From: an uncultured Eubacteriales bacterium
GTDB taxonomy: Bacteria > Bacillota > Clostridia > Peptostreptococcales > Anaerovoracaceae
Length of the DNA stretch: 63,524 bases
NCBI GenBank assembly: GCA_902779185.1
Contig: CACZAM010000009.1
Coordinates: 1-63,524 of the forward strand
Direction of reading: 5' to 3'
The notes under the pieces were generated by a model, which worked only from the letters and a program-made list of their open reading frames with translations, was not told where the DNA came from and did not search any database. Shown piece by piece: positions 28,501-36,887 of this stretch. The stretch's first letter is position 1; each line of letters opens with the position of its first letter. A program made the translations under genes and the position numbers.

Positions 28501-29527
28501 TGCTGATCGCCACCACGTTGACTCCGCGCTGCTTGGCCTTGAGGGCATAATTGAAGCCGCCGAGCTCAACATATGACGCACGGTCTGCATCACCGCCGCT
28601 GTGCACTGTGCTCTTTGAGAGCATCATCACCTTTACATTGACACCGGATGCTACACCGGCAACGCCTTTGCCGTTATTTGCCTCAGCAGCTATCAGGCCG
28701 GCGCAATGCGAACCGTGACCTTCACCGTCCGTGATGTCCGCCGCGTTATCTGCGAAGTTGAAACCGTGCTCTCCTTCAAGACCGATATTCCCCGGATTTG
28801 TCCAGAGCATATTTCTGAGATCCTCATGATCAGTATTGACTCCGGAATCTATTACAGCAACTACCACCTCATCGTTTTTGGCAGGCTTATACTTTGCCCA
28901 TGCGCTTCCGGCATTGGTCGAGATAGTTTCACTGGCCGCATATCCACGCGTACTGACATCATCACCCGATTTGTTATCAGCCTGAGGTGAATTGGTTTGA
29001 TAGCAGTAACTGTTCAGAGCGTCGTTCAGAGAGTAGTCATAACTCTGCTTTTCTGCATATGTATTGGCCTCTGCTGACTCCACCCTGTCGTTAGCGGAAA
29101 GCTTCTGTATCATGGTTTCGGTATCATATTTGTCCGAGGCAACAAGAGCTACCGTAAAATCGTCATCAAAGGAAATGCTGTCCTTTATGACAAAATCGTC
29201 GCCCAGACTCTCCCTGATTATTTCAACCTCTGACTTCGCATTCTTTGCCGCCTCTGTTTCCTCGCCTGTTGCCTCCATTGACATGCCGAAGTCATCATCG
29301 ATATTATCAAGCTTCTTTGCTTTGCGGAGGCTTAGCTTACTGTCCTTTACCGCTCCGGTCCGGAACATGACCATTACCTCTCCCGGCACATATGTGCCTT
29401 CTTCAGGCAGCACATAACCGTCGCTGGCAGGAGAACTCTCAGCTGCAGCATAGCCGCCGGGAACCACAGGTGCCATGGCTATTATCATTAAAATGCTTAT
29501 CAATGTTGTTATAAGTCGTTTTAACAT
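25532..29527 (-). CDS. Secreted subtilisin-like (S8) serine peptidase with Lys-rich C-terminal module
   Basis: 1331-residue exported protease. A signal peptide (MLKRLITTLISILMIIAMAP) is followed by a prodomain-like segment. The catalytic triad is readable: Asp in VVAVIDSGVNTDHEDL (about 226), His in GEGHGSHCAGLIA (about 272) and Ser in VMSGTSMACPVAAGAYA (about 704). The unusually long His-Ser gap holds an inserted, probably beta-rich domain. The C-terminal third has kelch-like segments and a final basic module (GAKGTVTYVKASGNKKISVN, then KKLKKGTYKLKVKVKAAGN) shared with two other secreted proteins of the window. It lies 11 bases after the C1A peptidase gene, so the two form an operon. It likely digests host or dietary protein. 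Confidence 0.92.
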   Translation of the reverse strand: MLKRLITTLISILMIIAMAPVVPGGYAAAESSPASDGYVLPEEGTYVPGEVMVMFRTGAVKDSKLSLRKAKKLDNIDDDFGMSMEATGEETEAAKNAKSEVEIIRESLGDDFVIKDSISFDDDFTVALVASDKYDTETMIQKLSANDRVESAEANTYAEKQSYDYSLNDALNSYCYQTNSPQADNKSGDDVSTRGYAASETISTNAGSAWAKYKPAKNDEVVVAVIDSGVNTDHEDLRNMLWTNPGNIGLEGEHGFNFADNAADITDGEGHGSHCAGLIAAEANNGKGVAGVASGVNVKVMMLSKSTVHSGGDADRASYVELGGFNYALKAKQRGVNVVAISNSWCNPGRGDIYDGIVERLGEEGVITFFAAGNEHEDLDKVSYYGSGSYNKYQISVGAAKPDGKPAGFSNYGKSTVELFAPGTNLLSAACESMYNPNLYTAEERAQNTDYYGQFNSNIKITEGDASAGTYDSVIPDTAGEGVNAFGASVFVKQKQNSDDGQDAGGDISDAAPELEIATDKYFTTTGKASLKLTIKGAVQGEEYFFFFPYEKNEGTTGGDNTKFAINTILNYEEGDAYGNIEGGEISKNEDGSYEMTGYGGESLTSEANTDDEVLQCQNSSKSSGKELLSWDEVKPQGDDSGKEVGMGLKITAGYPYWTDDALPPPEGPADITVYIDSLGVSLPFDDPQKQFPAESSYTVMSGTSMACPVAAGAYAVMAALNPQKEGQSGAEYAMENRARFLSSVTEDDDLRDLCQTGGWLDLSKVGSASAAEPTDTADPSITDAVCNTEKGTLTLSGIHFTPDLKLSFIRLAQKKSKETTISSDRISFAKDGSSITISNAKPLFGTYTEFILRGADDSVKARSSFFTVRGQKKLKKVMTEKDPVREFVSSWHFKERTLLTDSKGSKLYAYDPRSGTVASFDGNQFTDFAGTDIKDALADYYIKNEHDKNGGNFDRYQVDNDLKVSVKAPRYPLYGDETLYAFVDAAYTPSSEAADEDSEIKHWLASINFTAKDPAWSFREIRDFEKKYGLNAESSAYAVFKGKILIFGSSEGLADIPVYAYDIKTGKWSKGKKYADSPLQNAFACVKDGKVWLMFGSGADNKASVKVLSYDGSVWTRHADIPFVGRMSTSDITMITGAAAAVRDGFVMMNVSADGAGNIFLYNTKTDKCKPMYYTVDDSLSDNLTNSSAVETKEGIYFYERGSDEVSQSFNTICMLPASSGAYKTSYNTKAANTLKVKAKTVTVKYKQLKKKTQTVKRSKAISISGAKGTVTYVKASGNKKISVNKKTGKITVKKKLKKGTYKLKVKVKAAGNSRYKSVTKKVTVKIKVK

Positions 29528-29537
29528 TGCCGTCCTC

Positions 29538-32321
29538 CTACTTTACTTTAACGATGACCGTTACTTTTTTCGATTTCTTCAGATAAGCGCCTTTTCCCGC
29601 TGCGGTAACTCTGACCTTCAGCTTGTACTTACCCTTTTTGAGGCCTTTCTTTACAGTGATCCTGCCGTTCTTTTTGCTGATCTTTATCTTCTTGTTTCCA
29701 CTGATCTTCCTGTAACTGACTGTCCCCTTTGCGCCGCTTACGCTGATTGCCTTGCTGCGCTTTACAGTCTGATTGTTTTTCTTCAGCTTCTTATATTTTA
29801 TATTGACCGTTTTACCGCGGGCTTTCAGGGTATTTTTAAGACCGACCGTGCCGCTTATTTCCTCGTATTCGTAGCTGCGGTATATCCGGTCTGCTGTTCT
29901 GGCGAAGAATACCAGCTTTATCTCATACTTGCTGCCCTTTTTGAGTTTTTTCAGGACAAGGGTATTGGATGGTTTGAAAGTCTTCCTGATCCAGTCTGCT
30001 GCACCTTTCTCCCTGTAACTCAGTTCATATCCATCCACGCCGGAATTCAGATCATCCGCAGTAGTGATCGTGATCGAATCAGCGCCGGTTTTCAGCTCTG
30101 TCACATACGGAGATCCCATGTCGACTACGACCGGATATATTGCTGTCCCTATGCCGGCCGCAGTGACTATAACATATGTGCCTCCCAGCCTCTTGCACAG
30201 AAGGCTCTTACGTGTCGGATCCCTTCCGTCCTTAAGTTCGATCACATCTTCGCCGCCTTTCGCGATGCTCCATTCCGGGATAACATCGTAATCGCTGCCG
30301 GAGTTGTCAGTCAGCCAGGCCTTGAAGTAGCCGGTTTCCTGACCATTCTGTGAGATTCCCATGTAGCCGCTGAATCCGACCTCAAGCACTATATCCGGTT
30401 TTTCACTGGCGTAGCCTTTGAGAGGAAAATTGTCTGTCGCAAAGTCTTCATCTCTTCGTTCCACCCCGCTCAGCAGTAAGCTGCGGAATTCCTTATCACC
30501 GAAGTCGTTCCACTCTCCATCAGTCAAAACAAAGCTCTCTCCTTTATTTATGATACCCGTGCCTGAATGTGTCTGCTTAAGACTGAATGCGTAGGATTCA
30601 CTGCCACCGTCCTCAGGTACTTTCTGAGTCGCAACTATGGAGTAAGCCTGGCCCTTCATGATCATGAACGGCTTGTTGAGATCACTTTTATGGAAGCCGC
30701 CGTATTTGTAAGGTCCTTCCTCAATGACATCCATCAGCAATCCGTCAGTAGGATCTTTATATTTGTCCGAAAGAAGATATATTTCATATGTAACGCTGGT
30801 CCCCGGATATGTAGTCTCGCACGATACCTGCCTGAGCTCCTCGCATGCGCCGGCTCTGAACACATTCGCTGTCTTCACTTCGCTTTCGACACGCGCGGAA
30901 TAGTATTCATCTATAGGCAGATAATCATGCTGGTCGATGATATCCGTATCTTCCGGCACCCGGTCAAAACTCAGCGCTTCAGGAGTCGCTATGCTCTTAT
31001 CATAGTATGAAAGCCAGAAATATCCGGAGCCTGTCATTACAGGATCCCCGTTTTCGTCAGTAACAGGATCCCCGTTTTCATCTTTCTTCTGGACCTGGAT
31101 CCCCCAGAATCCTTCGCTCTTGTTAGGGAACGGTTCTTCTCCCGAGCCCCAGCTGTTTTTCACAAGCCATGCTCCATTGCCGCCGTCCGTCGCGCCCTCA
31201 TGGCGTCCGTCAGGGAACATGTCTGCCGGAGGCATAGTATCCTCTTCTGTATAATCCTCACCGGGATCAGGCTGATAACCGAAGTTTTCCCTGCTGTAAT
31301 CATCATCCCATCCCACGATCGTAACGGCATGCTCAGGATCATACGGTATAAAAGTGTACTGAGCCCAGTTTTCATTTATATAATCTCCGTGTGTTTCTTT
31401 CAGTATAGGATTGAAAGAATCTTCCGCATACCCGATCTGGACTCCTCTCTTTTGCTGCAGCTGCTCCTTGATCGCCGCTGTCCCCGCCGGGTTATATTCG
31501 TATTTGCTGTCATCAGGGGTCACTCCCTGTTCAACGTCCGCAGGTGAAGGCAGAAGCATTGATTCCTTCAGAGAGTATGAAGAACTGAATCTCAGGCTCT
31601 CAGCAAGCGCCCAGTCATCTTTAGGACTGTAACAGAAATCCGAATATTTTCCGTCAACCCATTCCTTCTGTTTGATTCCCTTCTTTCCTTTGTACTCAAA
31701 AAGAGGATCAACGCTCTCAAGCACCGGTCCGATACCTGAGGCGAAAAGGCTGGTGGCAGTAGGAGCATGGGCACCCATTTCATATACCGCTACGACGTCA
31801 CCCACGCTTTCGTCAATATGCGGCGAGACACCTTCTCCCTTCTGGGGATTTGACGGATCGTTCAGAGGCGTCCTCGCGAAATACGAAAGATGTTTTTCGG
31901 AAAGATCCATTTGCGTGCCTGCCTCTTTGCGCGAGTCGGCAACGTAATCTCCCCTGAGATCATCATCTCCCAGAATGCTTGTTTCGGCGGCCGCAATCGC
32001 CGCAAATCCCCAGCAGTTTCCGAAAGGACTCTGAAACTTTACCGGTGTAACATATGACCGGCCGTCGACGTCACGCAGATCGAACCTGGACGGATATTCC
32101 CTTTCCGCGGTCTTTATCGCGTTCTTTTTCGCATATTCCTGCGTAAAGTCAAAAGGATCTTCCCCGGCATCCGCAAACTGCCCGGCAATCTCTTCAATCG
32201 TAGGGTATGCCTCCGGTTGATCTTCAGCATATGCCTGCCAGTCAGGAACAAAACTTCCTGCAGCCGGGAACATCCCGGCAGCTATCAGGCAAGAAAGTGC
32301 AATAGACAGCATTCTTTTCAT
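29538..32321 (-). CDS. Secreted papain-like (C1A) cysteine peptidase with Lys-rich C-terminal module
   Basis: 927-residue exported protein; signal peptide MKRMLSIALSCLIAAGMFPA. The papain core has Gln/Cys in VKFQSPFGNCWGFAAIAAAE (Cys about 104), His in EHAVTIVGWDDDYS (about 330) and Asn in AWLVKNSWGSG (about 389). The middle part resembles the lectin-like domain of clostridial surface peptidases (Cwp84-like). An FN3-type module and then the same basic repeat module as the S8 protein (AKGTVSYRKISGNKKIKISK) close the chain. It precedes the S8 gene by 11 bases. A paralogue lies at 48728-51487. Confidence 0.92.
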   Translation of the reverse strand: MKRMLSIALSCLIAAGMFPAAGSFVPDWQAYAEDQPEAYPTIEEIAGQFADAGEDPFDFTQEYAKKNAIKTAEREYPSRFDLRDVDGRSYVTPVKFQSPFGNCWGFAAIAAAETSILGDDDLRGDYVADSRKEAGTQMDLSEKHLSYFARTPLNDPSNPQKGEGVSPHIDESVGDVVAVYEMGAHAPTATSLFASGIGPVLESVDPLFEYKGKKGIKQKEWVDGKYSDFCYSPKDDWALAESLRFSSSYSLKESMLLPSPADVEQGVTPDDSKYEYNPAGTAAIKEQLQQKRGVQIGYAEDSFNPILKETHGDYINENWAQYTFIPYDPEHAVTIVGWDDDYSRENFGYQPDPGEDYTEEDTMPPADMFPDGRHEGATDGGNGAWLVKNSWGSGEEPFPNKSEGFWGIQVQKKDENGDPVTDENGDPVMTGSGYFWLSYYDKSIATPEALSFDRVPEDTDIIDQHDYLPIDEYYSARVESEVKTANVFRAGACEELRQVSCETTYPGTSVTYEIYLLSDKYKDPTDGLLMDVIEEGPYKYGGFHKSDLNKPFMIMKGQAYSIVATQKVPEDGGSESYAFSLKQTHSGTGIINKGESFVLTDGEWNDFGDKEFRSLLLSGVERRDEDFATDNFPLKGYASEKPDIVLEVGFSGYMGISQNGQETGYFKAWLTDNSGSDYDVIPEWSIAKGGEDVIELKDGRDPTRKSLLCKRLGGTYVIVTAAGIGTAIYPVVVDMGSPYVTELKTGADSITITTADDLNSGVDGYELSYREKGAADWIRKTFKPSNTLVLKKLKKGSKYEIKLVFFARTADRIYRSYEYEEISGTVGLKNTLKARGKTVNIKYKKLKKNNQTVKRSKAISVSGAKGTVSYRKISGNKKIKISKKNGRITVKKGLKKGKYKLKVRVTAAGKGAYLKKSKKVTVIVKVK

Positions 32322-32390
32322 TGTCGACCCCTCCTTTTTACAGCGATTTTACCATATCGCTGCTAACTCCATAAAGCAGTTTATGGCCTG

Positions 32391-32424
32391 AAAAAAAGTG
32401 GAGCGGACTTTGAGCCGCTCCACT
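32391..32424 (-). terminator. Terminator of nfnAB
   Basis: On the minus strand AGTGGAGCGG...CCGCTCCACT is followed by seven T. It lies 30 bases after the stop of the flavoprotein gene. Confidence 0.88.
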
Positions 32425-32451
32425 GCATCCTGCTTTTCGATTCAATTCATA

Positions 32452-33870
32452 TTATCTAATTTTTGAAGAAAGATATTTGTCTATGGAAGCCGCAGCGAGT
32501 TTGCCTGCGCCCATAGCAGAGATAACTGTAGCTGCGCCTGTAACCGCGTCGCCGCCGGCATATACTGCCTCGCGGCTGGTCAGTCCGTCCTCATCGACTA
32601 CGAAGCCACCCTTGCGGTTGACCTCAAGACCCTTAGTCGTGTTCTTGATCAGCGGATTCGGTCTGGTGCCAAGCGCCATGATGACCGCGTCGACTTCGAG
32701 TTCGAATTCGCTTCCCTCTACAGGGATAGGTCTCCTTCTGCCGCTCGCATCAGGTTCGCCAAGCTCCATCTTGATGCATCTGATGCCTCTTACGAATCCG
32801 TTCTTAGGATCCCTCGGATCATCAGGATTGTTGAATCCGAGGATCTCAACAGGGTTGTTCAGCAGTCTGAAATCGATGCCTTCCTCTATCGCGTGCTCGA
32901 CTTCCTCTTTCCTTGCAGGGAGCTCTTCCATCGATCTTCTGTATACGATGTATACGTGATCCGCTCCGAGTCTCAGCGCAGTCCTTGCAGCGTCCATCGC
33001 TACGTTTCCGCCGCCGACTACTGCTACCTTGCCGCCCTTCATGATAGGCGTCTTAGGATCGTCGAGGTATGCCTTCATCAGGTTCGATCTTGTCAGATAC
33101 TCATTGGCCGAGAATACCCCCTTCAGCGATTCTCCCGGGATGTTCATGAACATCGGCAGGCCTGCTCCGGAGCCGATGAACACTGCCTCGAATCCCATCT
33201 CATCGAAGAGCTCGTCTACCGTAAGCGTTTTTCCGATGATGACGTTCGTCTCGATGTCAACGTCGAGGTCCTTGAGGCCTTCTACTTCTCTTGCAACGAT
33301 CGCCTTCGGAAGTCTGAACTCAGGGATGCCGTATACCAGTACTCCGCCTGCCGTGTGAAGTGCTTCGAATACTGTCACCTTGTAGCCCTTCTTTGCCAGG
33401 TCGCCTGCGCAGGTCAGTCCTGCAGGGCCCGAGCCTACGATGGCTACCTTATGCCCGTTCGATTCAGGAGCGACAGCCTTCTCTGTTGCGTGCTCGTTGT
33501 GCCAGTCCGCCGCGAATCTCTCGAGACGCCCGATGCCTACAGGCTCGAACTTGATGCCCATAGTGCACTTTGCCTCGCACTGTGTCTCCTGCGGGCATAC
33601 TCTTCCGCATACTGCCGGCAGTGTCGATGTCGCGTTGATTATCTGGTATGCGCCTTCCCAGTCGCCTTCCTTTGCCTTCATGATGAAGTCAGGGATGTTG
33701 ACGTTCACAGGGCAGCCTGCTACGCATGGCTTGTTCTTGCAGTTGAGGCATCTCTGCGCCTCTGCGATCGCTGTCTCTTCCGTATATCCGAGTGCTACCT
33801 CGCTGAAATTATGCGCGCGGACCTGAGGGTCCTGTGACGGCATTTCGTGTTTCTTTGGATCAAGTGCCAT
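32452..33870 (-). CDS. nfnB: NfnB-type NADPH-binding flavoprotein (GltA-like large subunit)
   Basis: 472-residue iron-sulfur flavoprotein. N-terminal [4Fe-4S] ligands are seen in CLNCKNKPCVAGCPV and CGRVCPQETQCEAKC; an FAD motif IVGSGPAGLTCAGDLAKKG and an NADPH motif VVGGGNVAMDAARTALRLG follow. Such proteins are often named glutamate synthase small chain, but no GltB is present. The gene directly upstream codes the matching NAD-binding FeS subunit, so the pair fits NfnAB, which couples NADH and reduced ferredoxin oxidation to NADP+ reduction. ATG 33870 is chosen for its strong GGGGG ribosome site; the frame extends upstream into nfnA. Confidence 0.9.
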   Translation of the reverse strand: MALDPKKHEMPSQDPQVRAHNFSEVALGYTEETAIAEAQRCLNCKNKPCVAGCPVNVNIPDFIMKAKEGDWEGAYQIINATSTLPAVCGRVCPQETQCEAKCTMGIKFEPVGIGRLERFAADWHNEHATEKAVAPESNGHKVAIVGSGPAGLTCAGDLAKKGYKVTVFEALHTAGGVLVYGIPEFRLPKAIVAREVEGLKDLDVDIETNVIIGKTLTVDELFDEMGFEAVFIGSGAGLPMFMNIPGESLKGVFSANEYLTRSNLMKAYLDDPKTPIMKGGKVAVVGGGNVAMDAARTALRLGADHVYIVYRRSMEELPARKEEVEHAIEEGIDFRLLNNPVEILGFNNPDDPRDPKNGFVRGIRCIKMELGEPDASGRRRPIPVEGSEFELEVDAVIMALGTRPNPLIKNTTKGLEVNRKGGFVVDEDGLTSREAVYAGGDAVTGAATVISAMGAGKLAAASIDKYLSSKIR

Positions 33871-33887
33871 TTCTTTCCCCCTTTCCT

Positions 33888-34745
33888 CTACGCATTCTCT
33901 GCCTGTCTGAACAGATTGCATGTCTCTTCGTGTGCATGTCTCTCATAATCGAAGTACATGCGGCCTCTTGAGATCGCCTCATCGAAGTCCACTTCGTATC
34001 CGTTGAAGTCAGGGCCGTCCACGCATGCGAACTTCATTACCGGGCCTTCCTCTGTGTTCAGCGTTAGTCTGCACCCGCCGCACATGCCCGTTCCGTCGAT
34101 CATGATAGGGCTCATCGATACTGTTATAGGCGCGTCGTATTTCTTCGCTGTCAGTGTCACGAACTTCATCATGATCAGCGGGCCGATCGTGATGATCATG
34201 TCGAACTTCTCCCCTGCTGCAAGCATCTCATCAAGAGGTACTGTTACATTGCCGTGTCTGCCGTAGCTGCCGTCATCCGTCATCACATACAGCTTGTCTG
34301 AGCACTCGTTGAACTCGTCCTCGAGGATCACGAGGTCTTCGCTCCTGAAGCCGATGATGCTCGTTACTTCAGCTCCTATCCTGTGGAACTCCTGCGCCAC
34401 AGGCATCGCGATAGCGCAGCCTACGCCGCCGCCTACGATGCACACTTTCTTTATCCCTTCGGTCTCGGTCGGATTACCAAGCGGGCCTACGAAGTCCTGA
34501 AGATATCCGCCTTCAGGCACGTGGTTCAGGAGCTCTGTCGTTGCTCCCACTACCTGGAAGATGATCTTTACTGTCCCTTCTTCAGGGTTGACTCCCGCTA
34601 CAGTCAGCGGAATACGTTCACCCTCTTCATTCACTCGCAGGATGATGAACTGGCCCGGTTTCGCTTTACGCGCTACCAGAGGCGCCTCGATCTCCAGCTG
34701 AGTGACTGTCGGTCTGAGAGCCTTTCTTCTTACTACTTTATACAT
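33888..34745 (-). CDS. nfnA: NfnA-type ferredoxin-NADP reductase subunit
   Basis: 285-residue FAD/NAD-binding subunit of the SudB/PyrK/NfnA type. An FAD domain (GQFIILRVNEEGERIPLT) precedes an NAD domain (VCIVGGGVGCAIAMPVAQEF). A C-terminal [2Fe-2S] site is visible in DGTGMCGGCRLTLN and FACVDGPDF. It is followed after 17 bases by nfnB, a typical bifurcating transhydrogenase operon of anaerobes. The pair balances NADH, NADPH and ferredoxin pools. Confidence 0.9.
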   Translation of the reverse strand: MYKVVRRKALRPTVTQLEIEAPLVARKAKPGQFIILRVNEEGERIPLTVAGVNPEEGTVKIIFQVVGATTELLNHVPEGGYLQDFVGPLGNPTETEGIKKVCIVGGGVGCAIAMPVAQEFHRIGAEVTSIIGFRSEDLVILEDEFNECSDKLYVMTDDGSYGRHGNVTVPLDEMLAAGEKFDMIITIGPLIMMKFVTLTAKKYDAPITVSMSPIMIDGTGMCGGCRLTLNTEEGPVMKFACVDGPDFNGYEVDFDEAISRGRMYFDYERHAHEETCNLFRQAENA

Positions 34746-34862
34746 TTACCGTCTCCCCTTAATTCCTTTTTGGAAATAGTGTTTGCACATCAATATTATC
34801 ACGCAGTCTTCGTATTGCACAATAGACGTTAACTATCGCCATGATAGAAAAAGCTCCATGAT

Positions 34863-34890
34863 ATAAAACAGAGCGCCTTGCCGGCGCTCC
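34863..34890 (-). terminator. Terminator of the rubredoxin gene
   Basis: GAGCGCC-GGCAA-GGCGCTC on the minus strand is followed by TGTTTTAT. It lies about 65 bases after the rubredoxin stop and before the nfnA start. Confidence 0.8.
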
Positions 34891-34955
34891 GTTCCATTCA
34901 AGCTTCTTTTGCGGACCCTTTTGAGCCCGGCCTCACAGGCTTATTCAGCCTCGAA

Positions 34956-35114
34956 TTATTCAGCCTCGAAGTTGTCCTTGCCTACTCCGCACAGAGGGCA
35001 TACCCAATCTTCAGGAACATCTTCCCATGCTGTGCCCGGCTCTACTCCGTTATCCGGATCGCCAACTTCAGGGTCATAAACATAACCGCAGATAGCGCAT
35101 ACATACTTATCCAT
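34956..35114 (-). CDS. Rubredoxin
   Basis: 52-residue electron carrier with the two Fe-binding motifs [11 protein letters not shown] and CPLCGVGKD, and the typical sequence [21 protein letters not shown] 35114 has GGAGG seven bases before it; the longer frame upstream is rejected. It is a single-gene unit with its own promoter and terminator. Likely used in oxygen or peroxide detoxification or as a general one-electron carrier. Confidence 0.97.
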   Translation of the reverse strand: MDKYVCAICGYVYDPEVGDPDNGVEPGTAWEDVPEDWVCPLCGVGKDNFEAE

Positions 35115-35162
35115 AACATTCCTCCTGTTTTCATAAAGCAACGTGAGCTTTCCTACAACTGC

Positions 35163-35191
35163 ATTCTACAATTAAAAGAGCTACAAAGCAA
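35163..35191 (-). promoter_or_regulatory. Promoter of the rubredoxin gene (TTGCTT - 17 - TAGAAT)
   Basis: On the minus strand TTGCTT (35186-35191) and TAGAAT (35163-35168) are spaced by 17 bases and lie about 50 bases before the ATG. Confidence 0.6.
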
Positions 35192-35252
35192 TAACAGTAT
35201 TTCCACATATTTGTGTTAAGTATTACTGTTTATATTGATTAAAATCTATAGT

Positions 35253-35281
35253 TTTACTTTATTCAAAGAGGAGCCTATAAT
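35253..35281 (+). promoter_or_regulatory. Strong promoter of the 28-residue peptide gene (TTTACT - 17 - TATAAT)
   Basis: A perfect TATAAT (35276-35281) follows TTTACT (35253-35258) after 17 bases. Transcription would start near 35288 and give a leader of about 90 bases that includes a small CGCCG-GA-CGGCG hairpin. Confidence 0.75.
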
Positions 35282-35379
35282 ACAGATAAGAAGAGAAGAG
35301 AGACGCCGGACGGCGAAACGAAGACTCCGATCTTCAACAATAAAGCCGAGGGGCGTATGGATATAAAGGAGGTAACACC

Positions 35380-35466
35380 ATGTTAGTAGAGGGAATCATC
35401 TTAGCAGTCGCAATGGCAATGTACGTAGGAGCTGAGTGGACAGCAGAGGACGTAATCGATAAATAA
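35380..35466 (+). CDS. 28-residue small hydrophobic peptide
   Basis: The reading frame MLVEGIILAVAMAMYVGAEW plus TAEDVIDK is preceded at seven bases by AAAGGAGGT, a near-perfect ribosome site, and by a consensus promoter. It is followed after about 60 bases by a strong terminator. The first two thirds are a hydrophobic helix long enough to sit in or on a membrane, the last third is acidic. I do not recognise a family. The complete set of expression signals around so short a frame makes it very likely to be a real gene. Confidence 0.7.
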   Translation: MLVEGIILAVAMAMYVGAEWTAEDVIDK

Positions 35467-35528
35467 TCAGGCGAAAAGGATACAATCCATAATACGATCA
35501 AAAAAGATACCAAGAGATAAATGAAGTG

Positions 35529-35567
35529 AACCCCTTTTGTCAGATAAATCCTGACAAAAGGGGTTTT
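35529..35567 (+). terminator. Terminator of the small peptide transcript
   Basis: AACCCCTTTTGTCAG and CTGACAAAAGGGGTT form a perfect 15-base stem with a seven-base loop, followed by TT. The reverse strand has no T-run, so it acts on plus-strand transcription. Confidence 0.92.
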
Positions 35568-35589
35568 GTAATACAGAGAAAAACGATCA

Positions 35590-36885
35590 TTATTGTGTGA
35601 AAGTGCCATAGCCGGCAACTGCCTCATCTATGGTCATTGCTCCTGTTGCAACACCATAAACAGCCTGCCTCAGCTGTATGACAGCATCATCCGTCAGCCC
35701 GATCACTTCCGGCGACAGGATCCGTGATTCAGGAACATCCCCGAACGCAGCATACACGCTGTTAAAAGACAGATCTTTGGTCGGCGACATAAGGCCCTTG
35801 TTCTGCGCCATGTTGTTCAGTTCCTGCGGAGTGATCAGGAAACGCATGAATTCGTTGGCCATGTCCAGATTCTGGCTTTCCTTGTTTACAGAGAACTGCA
35901 GATTCGGCATGTCAAGGAAGTTAGCTCCTTCGTCCGACATAGGAACAGGAACGAATGTGTAGGTAAATGGGTCAGCGATAAACGCCTCGGAGCGGCTCTC
36001 ACGCTTCTTTGTCCCGGATACAGTGTCTCCGGAGCATGTCATCATTGGTACATCGCCTTCAAAGAATCGCAGGATCACGGCTTCATAGTTGTCCTCGATC
36101 TTTGCGCAGGCATCAGGGTCCACACAGCCATCGTTCAGGAACTGTTCCATCTTCTCAAGTGTCGGACGCATATACTCGCCGGCTGAAGGATCAAGGGCGT
36201 TGAGCTTTTTGACAGCTTCTGCATCATTTGCCACTGTTTCGCAGAAATACGGATAAGCCGTCAGAGTGAAGACCGATGTTGTTTCCTCTTTGGAGAAACC
36301 CATCAGCGGATTTTCATAGCCCTTTTCACGGAACGCATTACACACATCTACCAGTTCCTGATAGGTCGTAGGAACGCTCAGTCCTTCTTTTTCAAAAAGG
36401 CTGTTGTTAACGAGCATACCGTAGGTGTTTGCAAAGACCGGGACCATAGGAAGAGTACCGTCGCCCGTGTTCAGAATGATATTGCTGCGGATACAGTCCA
36501 GATCAAGTCCAAGCGCCGGATCTGACAGATCTTCGGCGTGATCGATAGAAGACTGATATTGCTCGCGGCCATACATCCAGGAGTAATTGACGTAGATGTC
36601 AGGGGCATCGTTTCCGTTCAGAGCCATGCCGATCATGTTGTTATAATCATCAACCTTTGTGAACATCAATTCCACATTCGGATAATATTCGTTAAAGCTG
36701 TCAAATTCAGCTTCCAGCGCCTCAAAGTTGTCATAGCCGCCTGCAACGGTAATACTGCAGTTGGTGGAAGTATCCAGCGAAGGGCTGAACCCCTCCTCAG
36801 TCGCTGCTTCCTGCTTCTCCGAGCCGCATGCAGCAAGCCCCAGTATCATCAACACCGCCAGAAGCACACTTATCGCTTTTTTCAT
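35590..36885 (-). CDS. Extracellular solute-binding lipoprotein (sugar type)
   Basis: 431-residue lipoprotein; signal MKKAISVLLAVLMILGLAAC. The body matches cluster-1 carbohydrate-binding proteins (FEALEAEFDSFNEYYPNVEL, NDAPDIYVNYSWMYG). ATG 36885 lies two bases after the kinase stop, and its GGAGGAGG ribosome site is inside the kinase gene, so the two are translationally coupled. No permease or ATPase genes are nearby. It could present its ligand to the sensor kinase rather than to a transporter, or use a permease coded elsewhere. Divergent GH32 gene suggests a sugar ligand. Confidence 0.88.
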   Translation of the reverse strand: MKKAISVLLAVLMILGLAACGSEKQEAATEEGFSPSLDTSTNCSITVAGGYDNFEALEAEFDSFNEYYPNVELMFTKVDDYNNMIGMALNGNDAPDIYVNYSWMYGREQYQSSIDHAEDLSDPALGLDLDCIRSNIILNTGDGTLPMVPVFANTYGMLVNNSLFEKEGLSVPTTYQELVDVCNAFREKGYENPLMGFSKEETTSVFTLTAYPYFCETVANDAEAVKKLNALDPSAGEYMRPTLEKMEQFLNDGCVDPDACAKIEDNYEAVILRFFEGDVPMMTCSGDTVSGTKKRESRSEAFIADPFTYTFVPVPMSDEGANFLDMPNLQFSVNKESQNLDMANEFMRFLITPQELNNMAQNKGLMSPTKDLSFNSVYAAFGDVPESRILSPEVIGLTDDAVIQLRQAVYGVATGAMTIDEAVAGYGTFTQ

Positions 36886-36887
36886 AA

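Noticed and set aside
35334-35627. 97-residue hydrophobic frame on the minus strand
   Set aside because: It runs through the terminator and antisense to the small peptide gene, without ribosome site.
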